Part shown: piece after piece, positions 1 through 10,921 of the stretch | Numbering within the stretch: the stretch's first letter is position 1 | Layout of the letters: each line of letters opens with the position of its first letter | The notes under the pieces: generated by a model | What the model was told of the DNA's origin: nothing | The model's database searches: none | What the model saw: the letters and a program-made list of their open reading frames with translations, nothing else | Assembly: GCA_013368375.1 (NCBI GenBank) | Contig: JAACJP010000012.1 | Coordinates: 905,291-969,290, forward strand | Reading direction: 5' to 3' | Source: Tricholomella constricta | Lineage: Eukaryota; Basidiomycota; Agaricomycetes; Agaricales; Lyophyllaceae | Length of the DNA stretch: 64,000 nt | Position numbers and translations under genes: made by a program

Positions 1-190
1 GCATTCTTCACGAGGCCCTTGCGAATAGACATGTTGCGCATCAATGTACAGATTGCGCCCACCTTCAGCTGCAGATGCTGAGCAAGGATTCCATTTTGGT
101 TGACCATTGGAAGATAATCGGGTGTCATGTGTTGGTCGTTTACAGTGGTGTCTCCAGTTTCTCTGACAACGTCGGCGCTGAAATAAGACA
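1..190 (-). pseudogene. PIF1-like helicase, C-terminal exon fragment
   Basis: Read on the minus strand from 190 to 1, after a plausible intron acceptor (TTGCACAG, 191-198), there is an open frame that contains the motif LQLKVGAICTLMRNM followed by GLVKN. This matches the C-terminal part of PIF1-family superfamily 1B helicases, where the block reads LxLKVGxxVMLLRNL..GLxNGTRL. In Agaricomycetes such genes are often the helicase half of Helitron transposons. Upstream of this exon (plus-strand 191-243) is intron-like sequence, then a gypsy LTR starts at 244, so the gene is either interrupted by that LTR or was already a fragment. The frame runs off the left edge. The family call is from the motif. 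Whether it is a host PIF1 or a Helitron helicase cannot be decided here. Confidence 0.72.
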
Positions 191-243
191 CTGTGCAAGA
201 AAAAATTAGATCCTTTGAAAGATAAGTAATAGAACACCACACC

Positions 244-345
244 TGTTAGGGCAACCTTACAGTGGAGCGCTATCACACTGACAAGGGGGAATCCGAAGTT
301 ATATTATGTACAGTAAGGAATGTAGTAAAGGCAGGCCTACCTGAC
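244..345 (-). repeat. Gypsy B' LTR, piece 1 (LTR end, minus orientation)
   Basis: This starts TGTTAGGG like the intact family-B LTR at 39086. In reverse complement it matches the end of that LTR, including one of its two copies of the GGAATCCGAAG block. It stops at CTGAC (341-345), the left target-site duplication of copia-1. The rest of the same LTR continues at 17582 and 37289. Confidence 0.8.
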
Positions 346-612
346 TGATGGCCAGATATGATCTAGAGTACGGAATCCTCAGTGTTCCGAGAAGGTAAGA
401 ACAGCTTTAGATTAATCAATATACCTAGAGTACGGACTAGGGATATTGGGTAAATAGAAGAAGGGCTAGAGAACGGAAAGATACGTACATCCTCAGTGTT
501 CCGAGAAGGTAAGAACAGCTGAGGATGGCGACGCGACTGAGCGGAGGTATATGTACGGTCACGTGCCAAGCAGTACGTAAGCGATGAGAAAGAACGGGGA
601 CAAGTCCCAATA
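346..612 (-). repeat. Copia-1 3' LTR
   Basis: 267 bp, differing from 17310-17576 at one position (GTAAGCGATG here against GTAAGTGATG there, a CpG to TpG change). It lies downstream of RNase H on the minus strand, so it is the 3' LTR. Confidence 0.92.
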
Positions 613-659
613 CAACCCCATCAGAGCGAAGTAATGGAAAGAAAGAATAAATAAGGAGA

Positions 660-3398
660 TCAGAGAGGAAGAGGAACCAGACCCAAGGAGCGACAGTGAC
701 GGAGATGTAAGGGAAGAGGAAGAAGCTTCGTAAGGATATCTGCGGTCATCTCGGAGGTGGAAATCCATGAGGTAACGAACGAGCCAGAGCGAATGTGTTC
801 ACGGATAAAATGATAACGGATGTCTATATGCTTCGAGCGTGAAGAGGTGGAATCAGAGTTCGCAATTTCGATAGCGCTCTGGTTGTCACAGAGTAAGGGA
901 AAAGGATGAGGAGCTGGGAGGCCAAGAGAGCGTAGAAATTGCCGGATCTAGATAGCTTCTTTCATTGCATGGGAGATTGACATATACTCTGCTTCGGTCG
1001 ATGATAAAGCGATGGTGCGCTGTCGAATAGCGCTCCAGGAGACGAGGCTCGAATACATAAAGAATACGTATCCGGAAACGCTGCGGCGATCAGACTCGTC
1101 CGAAGCCCAGTCGGCATCCATCATTCCGCAGTCGCTAGGGACGAGGAGACGAAGAGGCGGACCAATGGGAGACTGGGAGAAGTTGTATTCCAGAGAGTAG
1201 TCAAGAGTCGAAATGAGGTAACGAAGGACTCCCTTAGCGGCAAGGAGATGGGCTCGAGACGGAGAGGCGTTGAATTGGCCGAGAGCCATAGCCGTGAACG
1301 CCAAGTCGGGACGAGTGCATAAAGCAAGGTATAGGATAGATCCCACAAGGCGTTGAAAATGGACGGTGACCTCATCGTCCGGGACCTCAGGCAATGCATT
1401 AGGAGGAGCAGGAGGGAGAGACGACAGTTTCTTATGAAGTGGAAGAGAGGCGGGTGCCGCTGAGCTAAGATTGTACTGGGCAAGGAGATCGACGACGAAT
1501 GACTTCTGGGAAAGCCAGAGTTTATTGAGGGAGCGGTCACGAGTCACGCGAATGCCCAGGTACATGGAGGCAGCACCGAGATCAACGACCTTAAAAGACT
1601 TGTTCATCTCCGAGAGGACCCAGTGATAAAGAGCAATGGAGTTCGTAGCAACGAGACCGTCATCGACGTGAACGGGGATGATGATGAGCAGAGGCTGATT
1701 GTCGGAAGGCATTGGGATGGAAGGATGGGGAGGGGCCGTGAAGCGAGCATAGAAGACTGCGTGGTCGACATCGCAGCGAACTAGGCCAATGGACTCGAGT
1801 ACGCGGCGAAGAAGAGCGTACCATTCATGGGAGGATTGCTTCAGGCCATAGATCGCACGAATGCATAGGTACACGAGAGTTTTATCGGCTTCAGGAAAAC
1901 CCGGGATTTGCTTGCAGTAAAGGAGGTGGAATAGCAGGGCATTGAGGAAGGCCGTTTTGACGTCGAATGTGAAGAGATGTAAATTATGCTTGGTGGCGAA
2001 GGCGAAAACAATGCGGATGCTGGTCAATTTAGCGACGGGGGAATACGTATCGCCATAATCTTCCGGACGCTGAGCAAAACCACGAGCAACTAGACGAGCC
2101 TTCTCAAGACCCCGTATGATGGATCCATCGGGATTGTGTTTGAAGTCGTATACCCAGCGAAGACCTATGGCTTTGTGGCCTGGAGGGAGGGTACACAGCT
2201 TAAAAACACCAAGATCCATAAGACTTTGATATTCTCGCTGCATCGCGGCAAGCCAGACGGGAGCGTCGGGACGGGAGATAGCCTCAGCGTAGCTAGCCGG
2301 AGGTTCATCAGGATTGAATGGGCGAGGAGTCTTCCAACGAAGAGCCTCGGGATGAGCGGAATAGGCCTTATAGTCGGCGATAGCTGAAGACTCCATGGAT
2401 AAGAGATCCGAGGGAATCGAAGTGAATGTGTCCGCGGAAAGAAGGGAAATGAAATCCTCGATGGCATCGTCGGAATGAAGCGGGAAGTCAACCCCAGAAA
2501 GCGCAGAGTCAGCAAACTGTCGAGCCGCCCGGTTAGCACGAAGACGAGCAAGGTTATCATCACGATTCTTAATGGACTCAGCGTATTCGCGTCCACGGTC
2601 GGTTAAGGAAGGGATTTGACGAGGACGGGGCTGGACAGGAGAATCTCCAGAAGGCGATACGGTGACGAGAGGAGGAGAGGGAAGAGAATCGGAGGACGGA
2701 GGAGAGGTCGAGGACGAAGGAGAAGGGGGGGTCACCGCAACATTGTGAGGACGAAGAGCCCCACGGACGCTTTCATTGAAGATAACGTCACGAGAAAAAG
2801 AGTATTTCCCGTTAAGATCCTGAACACGCCAGCCAATACGATGTTCTTCATACCCCACAAAAATGGCTTCAAAACGGCGTGGACCACCTTTGGAACGAAG
2901 CTCAGGGGGAATAGCGACGAAACACTGGCAACCCCAGACTCGGAGATGTGCCAAATCCGGCTTCTTTCGCTCCATAAGTTCATAAGGTGTGAGAGGAGCA
3001 TCGAGGGTAGAAGTGGGAAGTCGATTACGAAGGTATTGTGCAGTAAGAATCACATCACCGAAGAACGAAGGAGGTAAACCAGAGTCGGCGAGAAGTGTCT
3101 GGGCGGAGTCCTGAAGAGTGCGCATATAGCGTTCAGCCTTGCCGTTTTGAGAGTGTGCGTATGCGGCAGTAACTTGGTGTTCGACACCACGCGACGCGAA
3201 ATGTTCTTTGAGAACACTTCCCACAAATTCACCAGCGCCATCGGAACAGACCGCACGCACACGTTGGCCAGATTTCAGTTCCCAAGCAGCTTCAGTGTCT
3301 TTGTAATGGGAGGTCGCAGCATCCTTATGTGAGAGAAGACGGGTACTCCCAAAATTCGAATAATCATCGAGAATTGAATGAAAGAATGTATGACCTTG
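660..3398 (-). pseudogene. Copia-1 pol: integrase (distal), reverse transcriptase, RNase H
   Basis: This is the distal half of the copia-1 polyprotein. From 3398 the frame picks up the integrase core exactly where it stops at 14372 on the other side of gypsy A, with LDDYSNFG and CSDGAGEF carrying integrase aspartates. The RVT_2-type reverse transcriptase follows, with its catalytic HVDDGLVAT, then RNase H with DADWASD and SSTEAEYM. A TAG at 948-950 stands where copia RNase H normally has Trp (EAI-stop). The same frame then continues through CDNQSAI and KHIDIRYHF to a natural stop at 660-662. The element is therefore one nonsense mutation (TGG to TAG) plus one insertion away from an intact frame. 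It acts in cytoplasmic virus-like particles when functional. Confidence 0.92.
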
Positions 3399-3403
3399 TG
3401 GCG
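3399..3403 (+). repeat. Gypsy A target-site duplication, left copy (TGGCG)
   Basis: TGGCG is repeated at 14367-14371 on the other side of the element. It lies in copia-1 integrase sequence. Confidence 0.9.
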
Positions 3404-3624
3404 TGTAAGGGCGCTTACTATCTTATCGACTAAGCTGATCTAATCGTATCTTATCGACACGATTATGCTATTGTTTGGCAACACCTTCCGGTGTTGCCTA
3501 TTTAATCCTTTACATTACATAATTAAATAGTAGACCTTGTACACCTATACGTAGCAATCGACAGACTTGTCAAGCTTACGTCTAGCGTGCACAGCAAGGT
3601 CCCCAATCTTGTAACTCCGTTACA
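3404..3624 (+). repeat. Gypsy A 5' LTR
   Basis: 221 bp, TGTAAGG...GTTACA. It contains a perfect 9-bp hairpin, GGCAACACC (3477-3485) and GGTGTTGCC (3490-3498). It differs from the 3' LTR at one base (CTAAGCTG here, CTAATCTG there). Confidence 0.93.
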
Positions 3625-3825
3625 TTTTTTTAAGCTACCTTGCTTTCTATTGCTGCGTACCCACGACATTACGCAGAACCACATTCCATTTAGAACACCC
3701 ATCATCAAAAGAACCCACGAGACCCAGACCCGATGACACCAACTCCCACATCCGGAAAGAGCTGAACTCCGGTCTTCGAGGATGCGCTCGCAGCGCATCC
3801 TCCATCACAACTTCCACTGCAACCA
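3625..3825 (+). other. Gypsy A leader: non-tRNA primer region and three strong hairpins
   Basis: The LTR is followed by a T-run and TTAAGCTACC rather than a TGG-type tRNA primer site. ACCTTGCT (3637-3644) is complementary to AGCAAGGT (3593-3600) inside the LTR, which hints at self-priming as in Tf1. An in-frame ATG at 3733 is closed by TGA at 3763-3765, and the gag frame is then open from 3766. Perfect hairpins lie at 3778-3802 (11-bp arms) and 3811-3832 (9-bp arms), and a third begins at 3843. Confidence 0.6.
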
Positions 3826-6825
3826 GTGGAAGTCGGATCAGTCGCTGGTGGACAAAGTCCACCAGCGCAGAATACACTAGGATTAGAATCGGAGGAACCT
3901 TGGCCGATAGCAAGCACCAATGTGCCGGGGAGCTTGGCCGACGAATTGGCCCGGTCATATCGACCTGGCCCCACGGCAGGAAGCAGATGGCCAGACAGCC
4001 GTCTGTCAAGTAGAGCGTTCGGGGCGTCCACCCTGAGCATAGTCAAGATGGAGTCGGACGAAGACGACTTGTCCGACCCCGAGGCCAATGAAGAAGAAGC
4101 CAGCGATAGGGAATTGCTGGCGCTAAAAGTGAAGCAATTCTGGGACACCACCGATGTTGTTAGCGAACATCGACGAAGACGACTAGAGGAACGAGTGGAT
4201 AGGCTCGTTCTACGATCAACCGGAGCACAGTCCGTTGGAGAAATGGTCGTACAGGAGTATGCCGACCGATACTTGGAAGCGCTGTCCGTAGTAGTTACGG
4301 AATACAGGAAGAAGTACCCTAAGGGAACTTCGAATTCAGCAGTCAGCTCGATCGCTGGGACTCCTATACCTAAGAAAGCTCCGCTCAACAAAGGAAAAGG
4401 TCGTTGGGATGACCTTTTCACCCCGCAAGCAGTGGCCTCGGGATCGAACCAGCCTCTTGATGAGGCTGCTATGGCAGTATCTGCGCTGCATCAAGCGCGC
4501 CAGTTAGGAGAATCTGACGACGATTATCGTCGTCGGGCCGCGGCAGCGAAACGCGAAAGAATGACTCGCGAAGAGCACCTTGCGCAACCACAAGGTTCCC
4601 GATGGGCCCCTGTTAGTGAGTCTACATTAGACCCACCCACTGAGCGTAAGGACACGAATTCGCAACTAGCTGGCACTGAAAGCGTGCCAGCTATTCAAGT
4701 ACCTCCGGAGGCTAAGGATGGCCGTGTTCCATTAGCGAAAGAGTGGAACAACCGGATCGCTTACCAGCGTCTGAGAAATGCTGATCTATCACGGAGCAAG
4801 TTCACGAATTATGACGACCAAGGAGTCGTCTTTGAAGGACATATGCCTGTGGATGAGATGGCGAGGCAATGGGCCTCGCAAACTCAAGGTTCGGATGGTG
4901 GGTTAGTAACTGGATTGGAAGCCGTCGAAAAGAATAATTCGACGGCGATAGCTAACGGTCGTCGAGACATGCGGGTTCAAATAAGTGAACCCGCGGAATA
5001 TGCGCAGCCTCGAGCTCAGACTCGAGGCTATTCAATGCCTGCTCCGATCCGCCGGAGTCAATCAATTGCGGACGGAATACATGCTGCCGGAGAGCAGCAT
5101 AAAACTAAGATGCATGAGCGATTGCATCAATTAATGCACGAGCGTTTGTCGGTACGACTGTCGCTTCCGGACGGGATGAAATCTCGGCGTGCGGACTCAA
5201 AGTCCGTAGGCACTTATAGTGGAAGTGCAAAGTTCGGCGACCTTGAAGAATGGCTGTCGAGCCTCGTCGTGATGCTGGCAGTGAGCCAGTTTGGAGGAGA
5301 AGAACGCGACCAAGAGCGCGTTCTGATAACATCCGAGTTTCTCGATGGCGAAGCTCGAAAGTGGTACAATCGCCACGTTATACATGTGAACCGCGAGAAG
5401 CAGTTCTGGACGTTTGAAGACGTCGTACTTGGATTGTATGACCGGTTCGTGCTACCCTCAACCATGCAAGATGCTCGTAACGACTTTAATGCCGTTACTT
5501 ACTCGGCGAGCAAAGGAATACAAGGTTTATATGATGACCTTGTGGACCATGCCATGAATATGGCAGCAAGAACGGACGATTGGACGTTCCTGGAGAAATT
5601 CCTCAAGACACTTCCGCGTGAGATGCGGAAGGCATTATTCGATGACGGGCTATCACCCGAAATCAACACGGCCCAAGAGTTCCTAGCGGTGGGCTTAGCA
5701 CACCAAGCCACCCAGAAGACGGCTGATTACTTTGAGCGGAACATAACCGCTCAGCGAAATCAACCGAGTCAACCGCGGAAACCAGATGGGGGGCGAGTAA
5801 ACACCCCACAAAACAATTTCAACAGGACTCGACGTGTGTTTGGCGCACTTAATGAAAAACCATACGCCAAGCTAGCGTATCAGGATCAACCGGGACGTGG
5901 AGAGCAAAAGCTCCACGTCGAGAAACCAGCGATGAAGACGGGAGATCGTCCGCGTTACGATCAAACCAAAAACCACAATCATCACAACCACCCCCCGGGG
6001 GAAGTGTGCTTTAATTGTGGGAAACTAGGGCATTTTGCAAAAGATTGCAAACAGCCCAAGAAACAGCGAGCGTTCCTACGGGCCGCACGTACAGCGGCAC
6101 CTGACGCAGCAAGTGAGGCGGACGACGAAGATACTTCTACCGAGGACCCGGACGGACGAGACAATGGACGCCCTGAGACCGAGGCGGACAATGAAGACGA
6201 AGGCGATGAGTTCGTAGATATGGAGGTCTACGAAAATGAATACTATGCTCGGGACGATGAGACCGAGCGTATGTTTGCAATGACAGAAGTCATTGCGTCA
6301 GAAGAACGCAATGATAAACCACCAAGTCGTAAAGTGAAAGTGCGGACGGGTAGGGACAAGATTGCTCGTCCCGTAGTCCCGATAAAGGACAAGGAGTGCC
6401 TGGTCACCTACATTAATGTAGGTGGACATGAGGCTTGGACCCTCTGGGATTCTGGGAGTACGACTACCGGACTTACGCCGTCATTCGCTCAAGTGGCCGA
6501 TATTCGAGTGTTTCCGTTGGAGGATCCATTAATCCTCCAGCTCGGAACTAAAGGAAGTCGGGCCACAGTAAATTTTGGCACGACGGTGGAAGCCGTTCTT
6601 CCAGGGTTTAAAGGCAAGGTTTACATGGACCTTGCTAACTTTGATCGATACGACGTGATTATAGGCACGCCGTTTATGCGCGCAAACAACGTCGTGCTGG
6701 ACTTTAACCGTGACGAAGTTGTCGTCAATGGAGTCGCTACACCAGCGACTAAAGTAAAAATGGAGGATACCGCGATGGCCGAGTTAGACGCCATCGGTCA
6801 TTGGAGAAACGAAGAGAATGACTAA
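3826..6825 (+). CDS. Gypsy A Gag-protease
   Basis: The frame is open from 3766 to the TAA at 6823-6825. The true start is uncertain: the base-3826 codon is GTG, the ATG at 3733 is cut by a stop, and the first uninterrupted in-frame ATG is 4048. Counting from 3826, an acidic and charged N-terminal region is followed by a Gag capsid domain (about residues 455-650, with a helical region ending EFLAVGLAHQAT). A CCHC nucleic-acid-binding knuckle, CFNCGKLGHFAKDC, lies near residue 728, then an acidic linker, then a retropepsin with the active-site DSGST near residue 875 and the downstream VIIGTPFM flap-strand region. Gag packages the RNA and the protease matures Gag-Pol. Pol follows in the -1 frame with a 4-nt overlap. 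Confidence 0.9.
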   Translation: MEVGSVAGGQSPPAQNTLGLESEEPWPIASTNVPGSLADELARSYRPGPTAGSRWPDSRLSSRAFGASTLSIVKMESDEDDLSDPEANEEEASDRELLALKVKQFWDTTDVVSEHRRRRLEERVDRLVLRSTGAQSVGEMVVQEYADRYLEALSVVVTEYRKKYPKGTSNSAVSSIAGTPIPKKAPLNKGKGRWDDLFTPQAVASGSNQPLDEAAMAVSALHQARQLGESDDDYRRRAAAAKRERMTREEHLAQPQGSRWAPVSESTLDPPTERKDTNSQLAGTESVPAIQVPPEAKDGRVPLAKEWNNRIAYQRLRNADLSRSKFTNYDDQGVVFEGHMPVDEMARQWASQTQGSDGGLVTGLEAVEKNNSTAIANGRRDMRVQISEPAEYAQPRAQTRGYSMPAPIRRSQSIADGIHAAGEQHKTKMHERLHQLMHERLSVRLSLPDGMKSRRADSKSVGTYSGSAKFGDLEEWLSSLVVMLAVSQFGGEERDQERVLITSEFLDGEARKWYNRHVIHVNREKQFWTFEDVVLGLYDRFVLPSTMQDARNDFNAVTYSASKGIQGLYDDLVDHAMNMAARTDDWTFLEKFLKTLPREMRKALFDDGLSPEINTAQEFLAVGLAHQATQKTADYFERNITAQRNQPSQPRKPDGGRVNTPQNNFNRTRRVFGALNEKPYAKLAYQDQPGRGEQKLHVEKPAMKTGDRPRYDQTKNHNHHNHPPGEVCFNCGKLGHFAKDCKQPKKQRAFLRAARTAAPDAASEADDEDTSTEDPDGRDNGRPETEADNEDEGDEFVDMEVYENEYYARDDETERMFAMTEVIASEERNDKPPSRKVKVRTGRDKIARPVVPIKDKECLVTYINVGGHEAWTLWDSGSTTTGLTPSFAQVADIRVFPLEDPLILQLGTKGSRATVNFGTTVEAVLPGFKGKVYMDLANFDRYDVIIGTPFMRANNVVLDFNRDEVVVNGVATPATKVKMEDTAMAELDAIGHWRNEEND

Positions 6826-9800
6826 AAGTCACAGTAGAAGATGATGATGATCCTGATAACGAGGGTAGGCCGATAAACAGCCTACCAAAGGATCACCCAG
6901 CACTTCTATTATCCGATGAAGAGTTTCAAGAAACTCTTAAGGAGGGGGATAAGCCACCTCCGAAGAAGAGAAAACCCCAACGACAACAGCAGAAGGCACA
7001 AAACGAGCCTTCGAACGAACGAGCACGGACTCACGAGCCATGCGAAGAACGCCAGCGCGATAATGAAGCGCGTAAGACGAGCGGGGCCGACAAGGATACG
7101 GAATCAGAGCCGTATACGAATGCGAGTAATCGATCATTTTGGGATAGACCAAATCCACATCCACAATATGAGTGGATGTTCGACCCACGGATGCCGCAAG
7201 AATGGAACGCAGTAATAGCGTCAATGCGGGCTCACGAAGGAAGAAATGTAGGCACGCGAGGACAAGCGTACCGAAATCCACGGCCTGAGGAAGTATCGGA
7301 GCCAACGGAAATGAATTTTCCGGTGAATATACAACGGGCTAAACGGCCGTTGTATCGGTTACCAGTGAAGGATGAGAGTGACTTTGCTCTCGTAAAACTA
7401 CGAGCTAGGTTTGATGTTAAACCCAGCAATAAAGACACAGCGCACATTCGCGCTGCAAGAACGGTGAACGGAAAAGGTAAGGCACCCAATGGAGGCCTTA
7501 CCACGGAAGATTATCCACGACTTCGCCAGCAATGGCATGACGAATTCGAAGATATGGTGGGTGGTACGAAACAACAGCTACCACCCTGGCGGGAAGTCAA
7601 TCACGAAATTACTCTCGTCGACGATGAGAAACAGTACCAGTACCACGCGCCGAGGTGCCCAATGTCCCTTCGCGAGGAATTCTACGCGAAGGTCAATCGG
7701 TATACAGATTCTAAATGGTGGGAGCCTCGTTCGGTAAAGCAAGCAGCGCCGCTGCTATGCATCCCGAAAAAAGACGGCTCCCTGAGAACACCCTTGGACG
7801 CACGGCAGCGTAACGACAATACGATCAAGGATGTTACGCCCTTGCCAGACCAAGAAATCATTCGCGAGGATGTTGCCAGAGGGAAGATACGATCAAAGAT
7901 TGACTTAACGGATGCGTACGAACAAGTACGCATCCTCGAGAAGGACGTACACAAGACCGCCTTTGCAACGATAGCGGGAACGTACATTAGCAACATAATG
8001 CAGATCGGGGACTGTAACGCCCCCGCAACATTTCAACGATTAATGACGTCAATTTTTCGGGACGTCATTGGGAAGTTTATGCATGTATACTTGGACGACA
8101 TATTCATATTTTCGAACTCCATCGAAGAACATGAAGATCATCTTCGAGTAGTGTTCGAACGATTACGCGAACAGTCCCTTTATTTGAAGTGGAAGAAATG
8201 CGAACTATATTCGGATCGCGTCGATTGCCTTGGTCATATAATCGACGACCAAGGAATTCACCCCGACGCCGATAAATTGGCACGGATTCGCGATTGGAGG
8301 GTCCCACGGAATTACAACGATATACAGCGATTCGTTGGATTGGTTAATTATCTGGGTCAATTCCTCCCAGATATATCCGCGTACACTGGGCCACTAATGG
8401 CGATGACCGAGAATGGGTTGCCATTCTATTGGAGACCAATTCATCAACGATGCTTTGAAATGATAAAGCATATATGTTGCACGACGCCAATTATTCGGCC
8501 TATTCAACCGAAGACAGACGAACCAATTTGGATTATATGTGACGCCTCCAAGTCAGGCGTCGGTGCGATGTATGGTCAAGGACCTATGTGGATCCAAGCT
8601 CAGCCGGCTGGATTCATGTCCAAAAAATTCACGAATGCACAGCAGAATTACGCCGTGCATGAACTCGAAACCTTAGCTATCCTCGAAGCATTACTTAAGT
8701 GGGAGGATAAACTTGTGGGCTATAAAATCCACATCATTACCGACCACAAAGCCCTCGAATTCTTTAAGACCCAGGTGAATTTATCACCTAGGCAGCGTCG
8801 ATGGATGGAATACATGTCGCGATTTAACTTCGACATTACCTATGTGAAAGGCGAACTGAATAAAGTCGCCGACTGTCTATCGCGATATTTCGAGAGCGAT
8901 AACCATCACGATCGTTACGACGTCCACGACTTCGTAGCTGCCGATGCTAGAATCGATCCTACTGGTGAAGATTTACCAGTACCACGATACCATGAAATCG
9001 TGGAAAAAGTAGTTGAAATTCGAGCGATGAAGGACGTAGAAATACGTCGAAGCAAGCGTCTTCAAGAACGCCAGGAGGATCGAGATGTAGAAGCCCAGAT
9101 AATGGAGGCTGCGGCACCAAGTATTGCATCCGGACCATCGTCACACCTTCAAAAAAGCCAGAGGCCAACCGAACAGGAACATACGGTCGGAGATATGGTC
9201 CTCGGAAGGGACACAGTTGCCCCTCCCCCAGACAAAACGGACGAAAAGATCCGTAACGACGTTATCCTGGGATACCCAAAGGATAAACTATTTTCAGTGA
9301 TTCTCACTAACCCAACGGACTTTCGTACATTCACTACGAAAGACAATCTGATTTGGACCACGAACGCTATAAATGATAGCGTTCTATGCATACCGCGAGA
9401 ACCCGAGATCATCACGTCAATTGTTGAGCAAGCCCATAAAACTATGGGCCATTTCGGTGCCGAACGGACTACTGAATATATTCGACGATGGTATTGGTGG
9501 CCATCACTAGCCACGACTGTTCGTACGTTTTGTAAAACGTGCGAGTATTGCCAACAGATCAAGACGTCAAATCAGAAACCGTTAGGGAAACTACATTCCC
9601 TGCCAGTACCCACTAAGCCTTGGGATTCTATCGGAATGGACTTTATCGGTCCATTTCCAGAATCAAAGGGATATAACTACCTATGGGTAGTAATTTGTCG
9701 TATGACGAGTATGGTGCATATGATACCCATACATACAACGATGACGGCAGCCCAATTATCATGGGTATACCTACGGGAAATCGTCAGGTTACATGGCCTG

Positions 9801-10721
9801 CCAAGCTCGATCGTAAGCGACCGAGACTCTAAGTTTACCTCGCGCTGGTGGCGCGAACTACATAAATTATTAGGAGCTAAGCTTCTAATGTCGACATCTT
9901 TCCATCCTCAGACGGATGGACAGACGGAGCGAGCCAATCGTAGTATTGGCCAGATATTTCGCGCCGTTGTAAGGCATGACCAAAAGGATTGGGTAGATCG
10001 TATACCCATGGCCGAGTTCGCGATAAATGCGAGCGTATCGGCTACCACCAAGTTCGCTCCATTTGAGTTGAATGGTGGATACATGCCATCCATGTTGAAA
10101 GAGATACGCTCAGACAGCGTAATACCAAAGGGAATTCGGGAATACGCTGAACGCGCATTGCAGAACATAGCGGAGGCGCATGACGCTATAATCGAAACGC
10201 GCGTATTTCAAACGCGCGAGGCAAACAGGCGTCGATCCACTGGTCCGGAAATAAAGGGGGGTGACTTGTTATATTTATCTACCAAGAACTTGAACCTTCC
10301 CAAGGGACGCGCCCGGAAATTATGTCCGAAATTCGTCGGGCCCTACAAAGTATTGAAGGCCATGCCAGACACGTCGAACTATACGCTGGAATTACCTACG
10401 GCGCTTATGGAACGTCGAATACATCCAACATTTCACATATCGCTGTTGCGCCCATACTACGCAACAAACGATGCAATGTTCCCTAATAGAACTCACCCGG
10501 AACCCTATGATTTTGGGGCGCCGGACGATCACGAATGGTTTGTCGAAGAGATTTTGGGCCATAGATGGACCCAAAATAATAAAGTGGAATACCAAGTTAG
10601 GTGGAGTCTAGGTGACACCACCTGGGAATCGCACAACAATTGTAACAAGTTAGCGGCATTGGACCGCTACTTGGAATTGCAAGGGGTGGGCAGCGCATCG
10701 AGGTTGCCGCGACGAACCTAG
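6822..10721 (+). CDS. Gypsy A Pol: reverse transcriptase, RNase H, integrase, chromodomain
   Basis: The frame opens at 6822, directly after a TGA in the same frame, and overlaps the gag stop by four bases, so expression would need a -1 shift or reinitiation. The first ATG is 7176. Counting from 6822: reverse transcriptase about 300-480 with catalytic YLDD near 422; RNase H about 570-680 (CDASKSG, HELETLAIL, DHKALEFF); integrase HHCC finger about 865-905 (HKTMGHF ... CKTCEYC); core with the catalytic triad in GMDFIGP (938), VSDRDSK (997) and TDGQTERANR (1034); C-terminal chromodomain about 1237-1290 (FVEEILGHRW ... YQVRWSLGDTTWES). All key residues are present. The chromodomain is expected to steer integration to methylated-histone chromatin. 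Confidence 0.94.
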   Translation, partial: LKVTVEDDDDPDNEGRPINSLPKDHPALLLSDEEFQETLKEGDKPPPKKRKPQRQQQKAQNEPSNERARTHEPCEERQRDNEARKTSGADKDTESEPYTNASNRSFWDRPNPHPQYEWMFDPRMPQEWNAVIASMRAHEGRNVGTRGQAYRNPRPEEVSEPTEMNFPVNIQRAKRPLYRLPVKDESDFALVKLRARFDVKPSNKDTAHIRAARTVNGKGKAPNGGLTTEDYPRLRQQWHDEFEDMVGGTKQQLPPWREVNHEITLVDDEKQYQYHAPRCPMSLREEFYAKVNRYTDSKWWEPRSVKQAAPLLCIPKKDGSLRTPLDARQRNDNTIKDVTPLPDQEIIREDVARGKIRSKIDLTDAYEQVRILEKDVHKTAFATIAGTYISNIMQIGDCNAPATFQRLMTSIFRDVIGKFMHVYLDDIFIFSNSIEEHEDHLRVVFERLREQSLYLKWKKCELYSDRVDCLGHIIDDQGIHPDADKLARIRDWRVPRNYNDIQRFVGLVNYLGQFLPDISAYTGPLMAMTENGLPFYWRPIHQRCFEMIKHICCTTPIIRPIQPKTDEPIWIICDASKSGVGAMYGQGPMWIQAQPAGFMSKKFTNAQQNYAVHELETLAILEALLKWEDKLVGYKIHIITDHKALEFFKTQVNLSPRQRRWMEYMSRFNFDITYVKGELNKVADCLSRYFESDNHHDRYDVHDFVAADARIDPTGEDLPVPRYHEIVEKVVEIRAMKDVEIRRSKRLQERQEDRDVEAQIMEAAAPSIASGPSSHLQKSQRPTEQEHTVGDMVLGRDTVAPPPDKTDEKIRNDVILGYPKDKLFSVILTNPTDFRTFTTKDNLIWTTNAINDSVLCIPREPEIITSIVEQAHKTMGHFGAERTTEYIRRWYWWPSLATTVRTFCKTCEYCQQIKTSNQKPLGKLHSLPVPTKPWDSIGMDFIGPFPESKGYNYLWVVICRMTSMVHMIPIHTTMTAAQLSWVYLREIVRLHGLPSSIVSDRDSKFTSRWWRELHKLLGAKLLMSTSFHPQTDGQTERANRSIGQIFRAVVRHDQKDWVDRIPMAEFAINASVSATTKFAPFELNGGYMPSMLKEIRSDSVIPKGIREYAERALQNIAEAHDAIIETRVFQTREANRRRSTGPEIKGGDLLYLSTKNLNLPKGRARKLCPKFVGPYKVLKAMPDTSNYTLELPTALMERRIHPTFHISLLRPYYATNDAMFPNRTHPEPYDFGAPDDHEWFVEEILGHRWTQNNKVEYQVRWSLGDTTWESHNNCNKLAALDRYLELQGVGSASRLPRRT

Positions 10722-10921
10722 AATGTGGCGCGGTCATGTGATCACGGCGATCAGAAAAATTACATAACCATCAAAAGTTATGACAGAAGGTTAAATATGT
10801 TTTGGCGCTAGGACGCGCAACCAAATTTTCAACCAACAACCACAACATGTACCCAACCGCAGGAGCAAATTCAAGCAACGACGCGACTTGAGGCGGCGAC
10901 AGCCGCACCGACTATCAAAAT

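Noticed and set aside
1012..1540. Various open frames opposite to or out of phase with pol genes of all elements
   Set aside because: They overlap confirmed coding frames, have no domain and reflect GC-rich codon usage. None was kept except the spliced antisense genes in gypsy C, which have introns, paralogy and a cysteine cluster.
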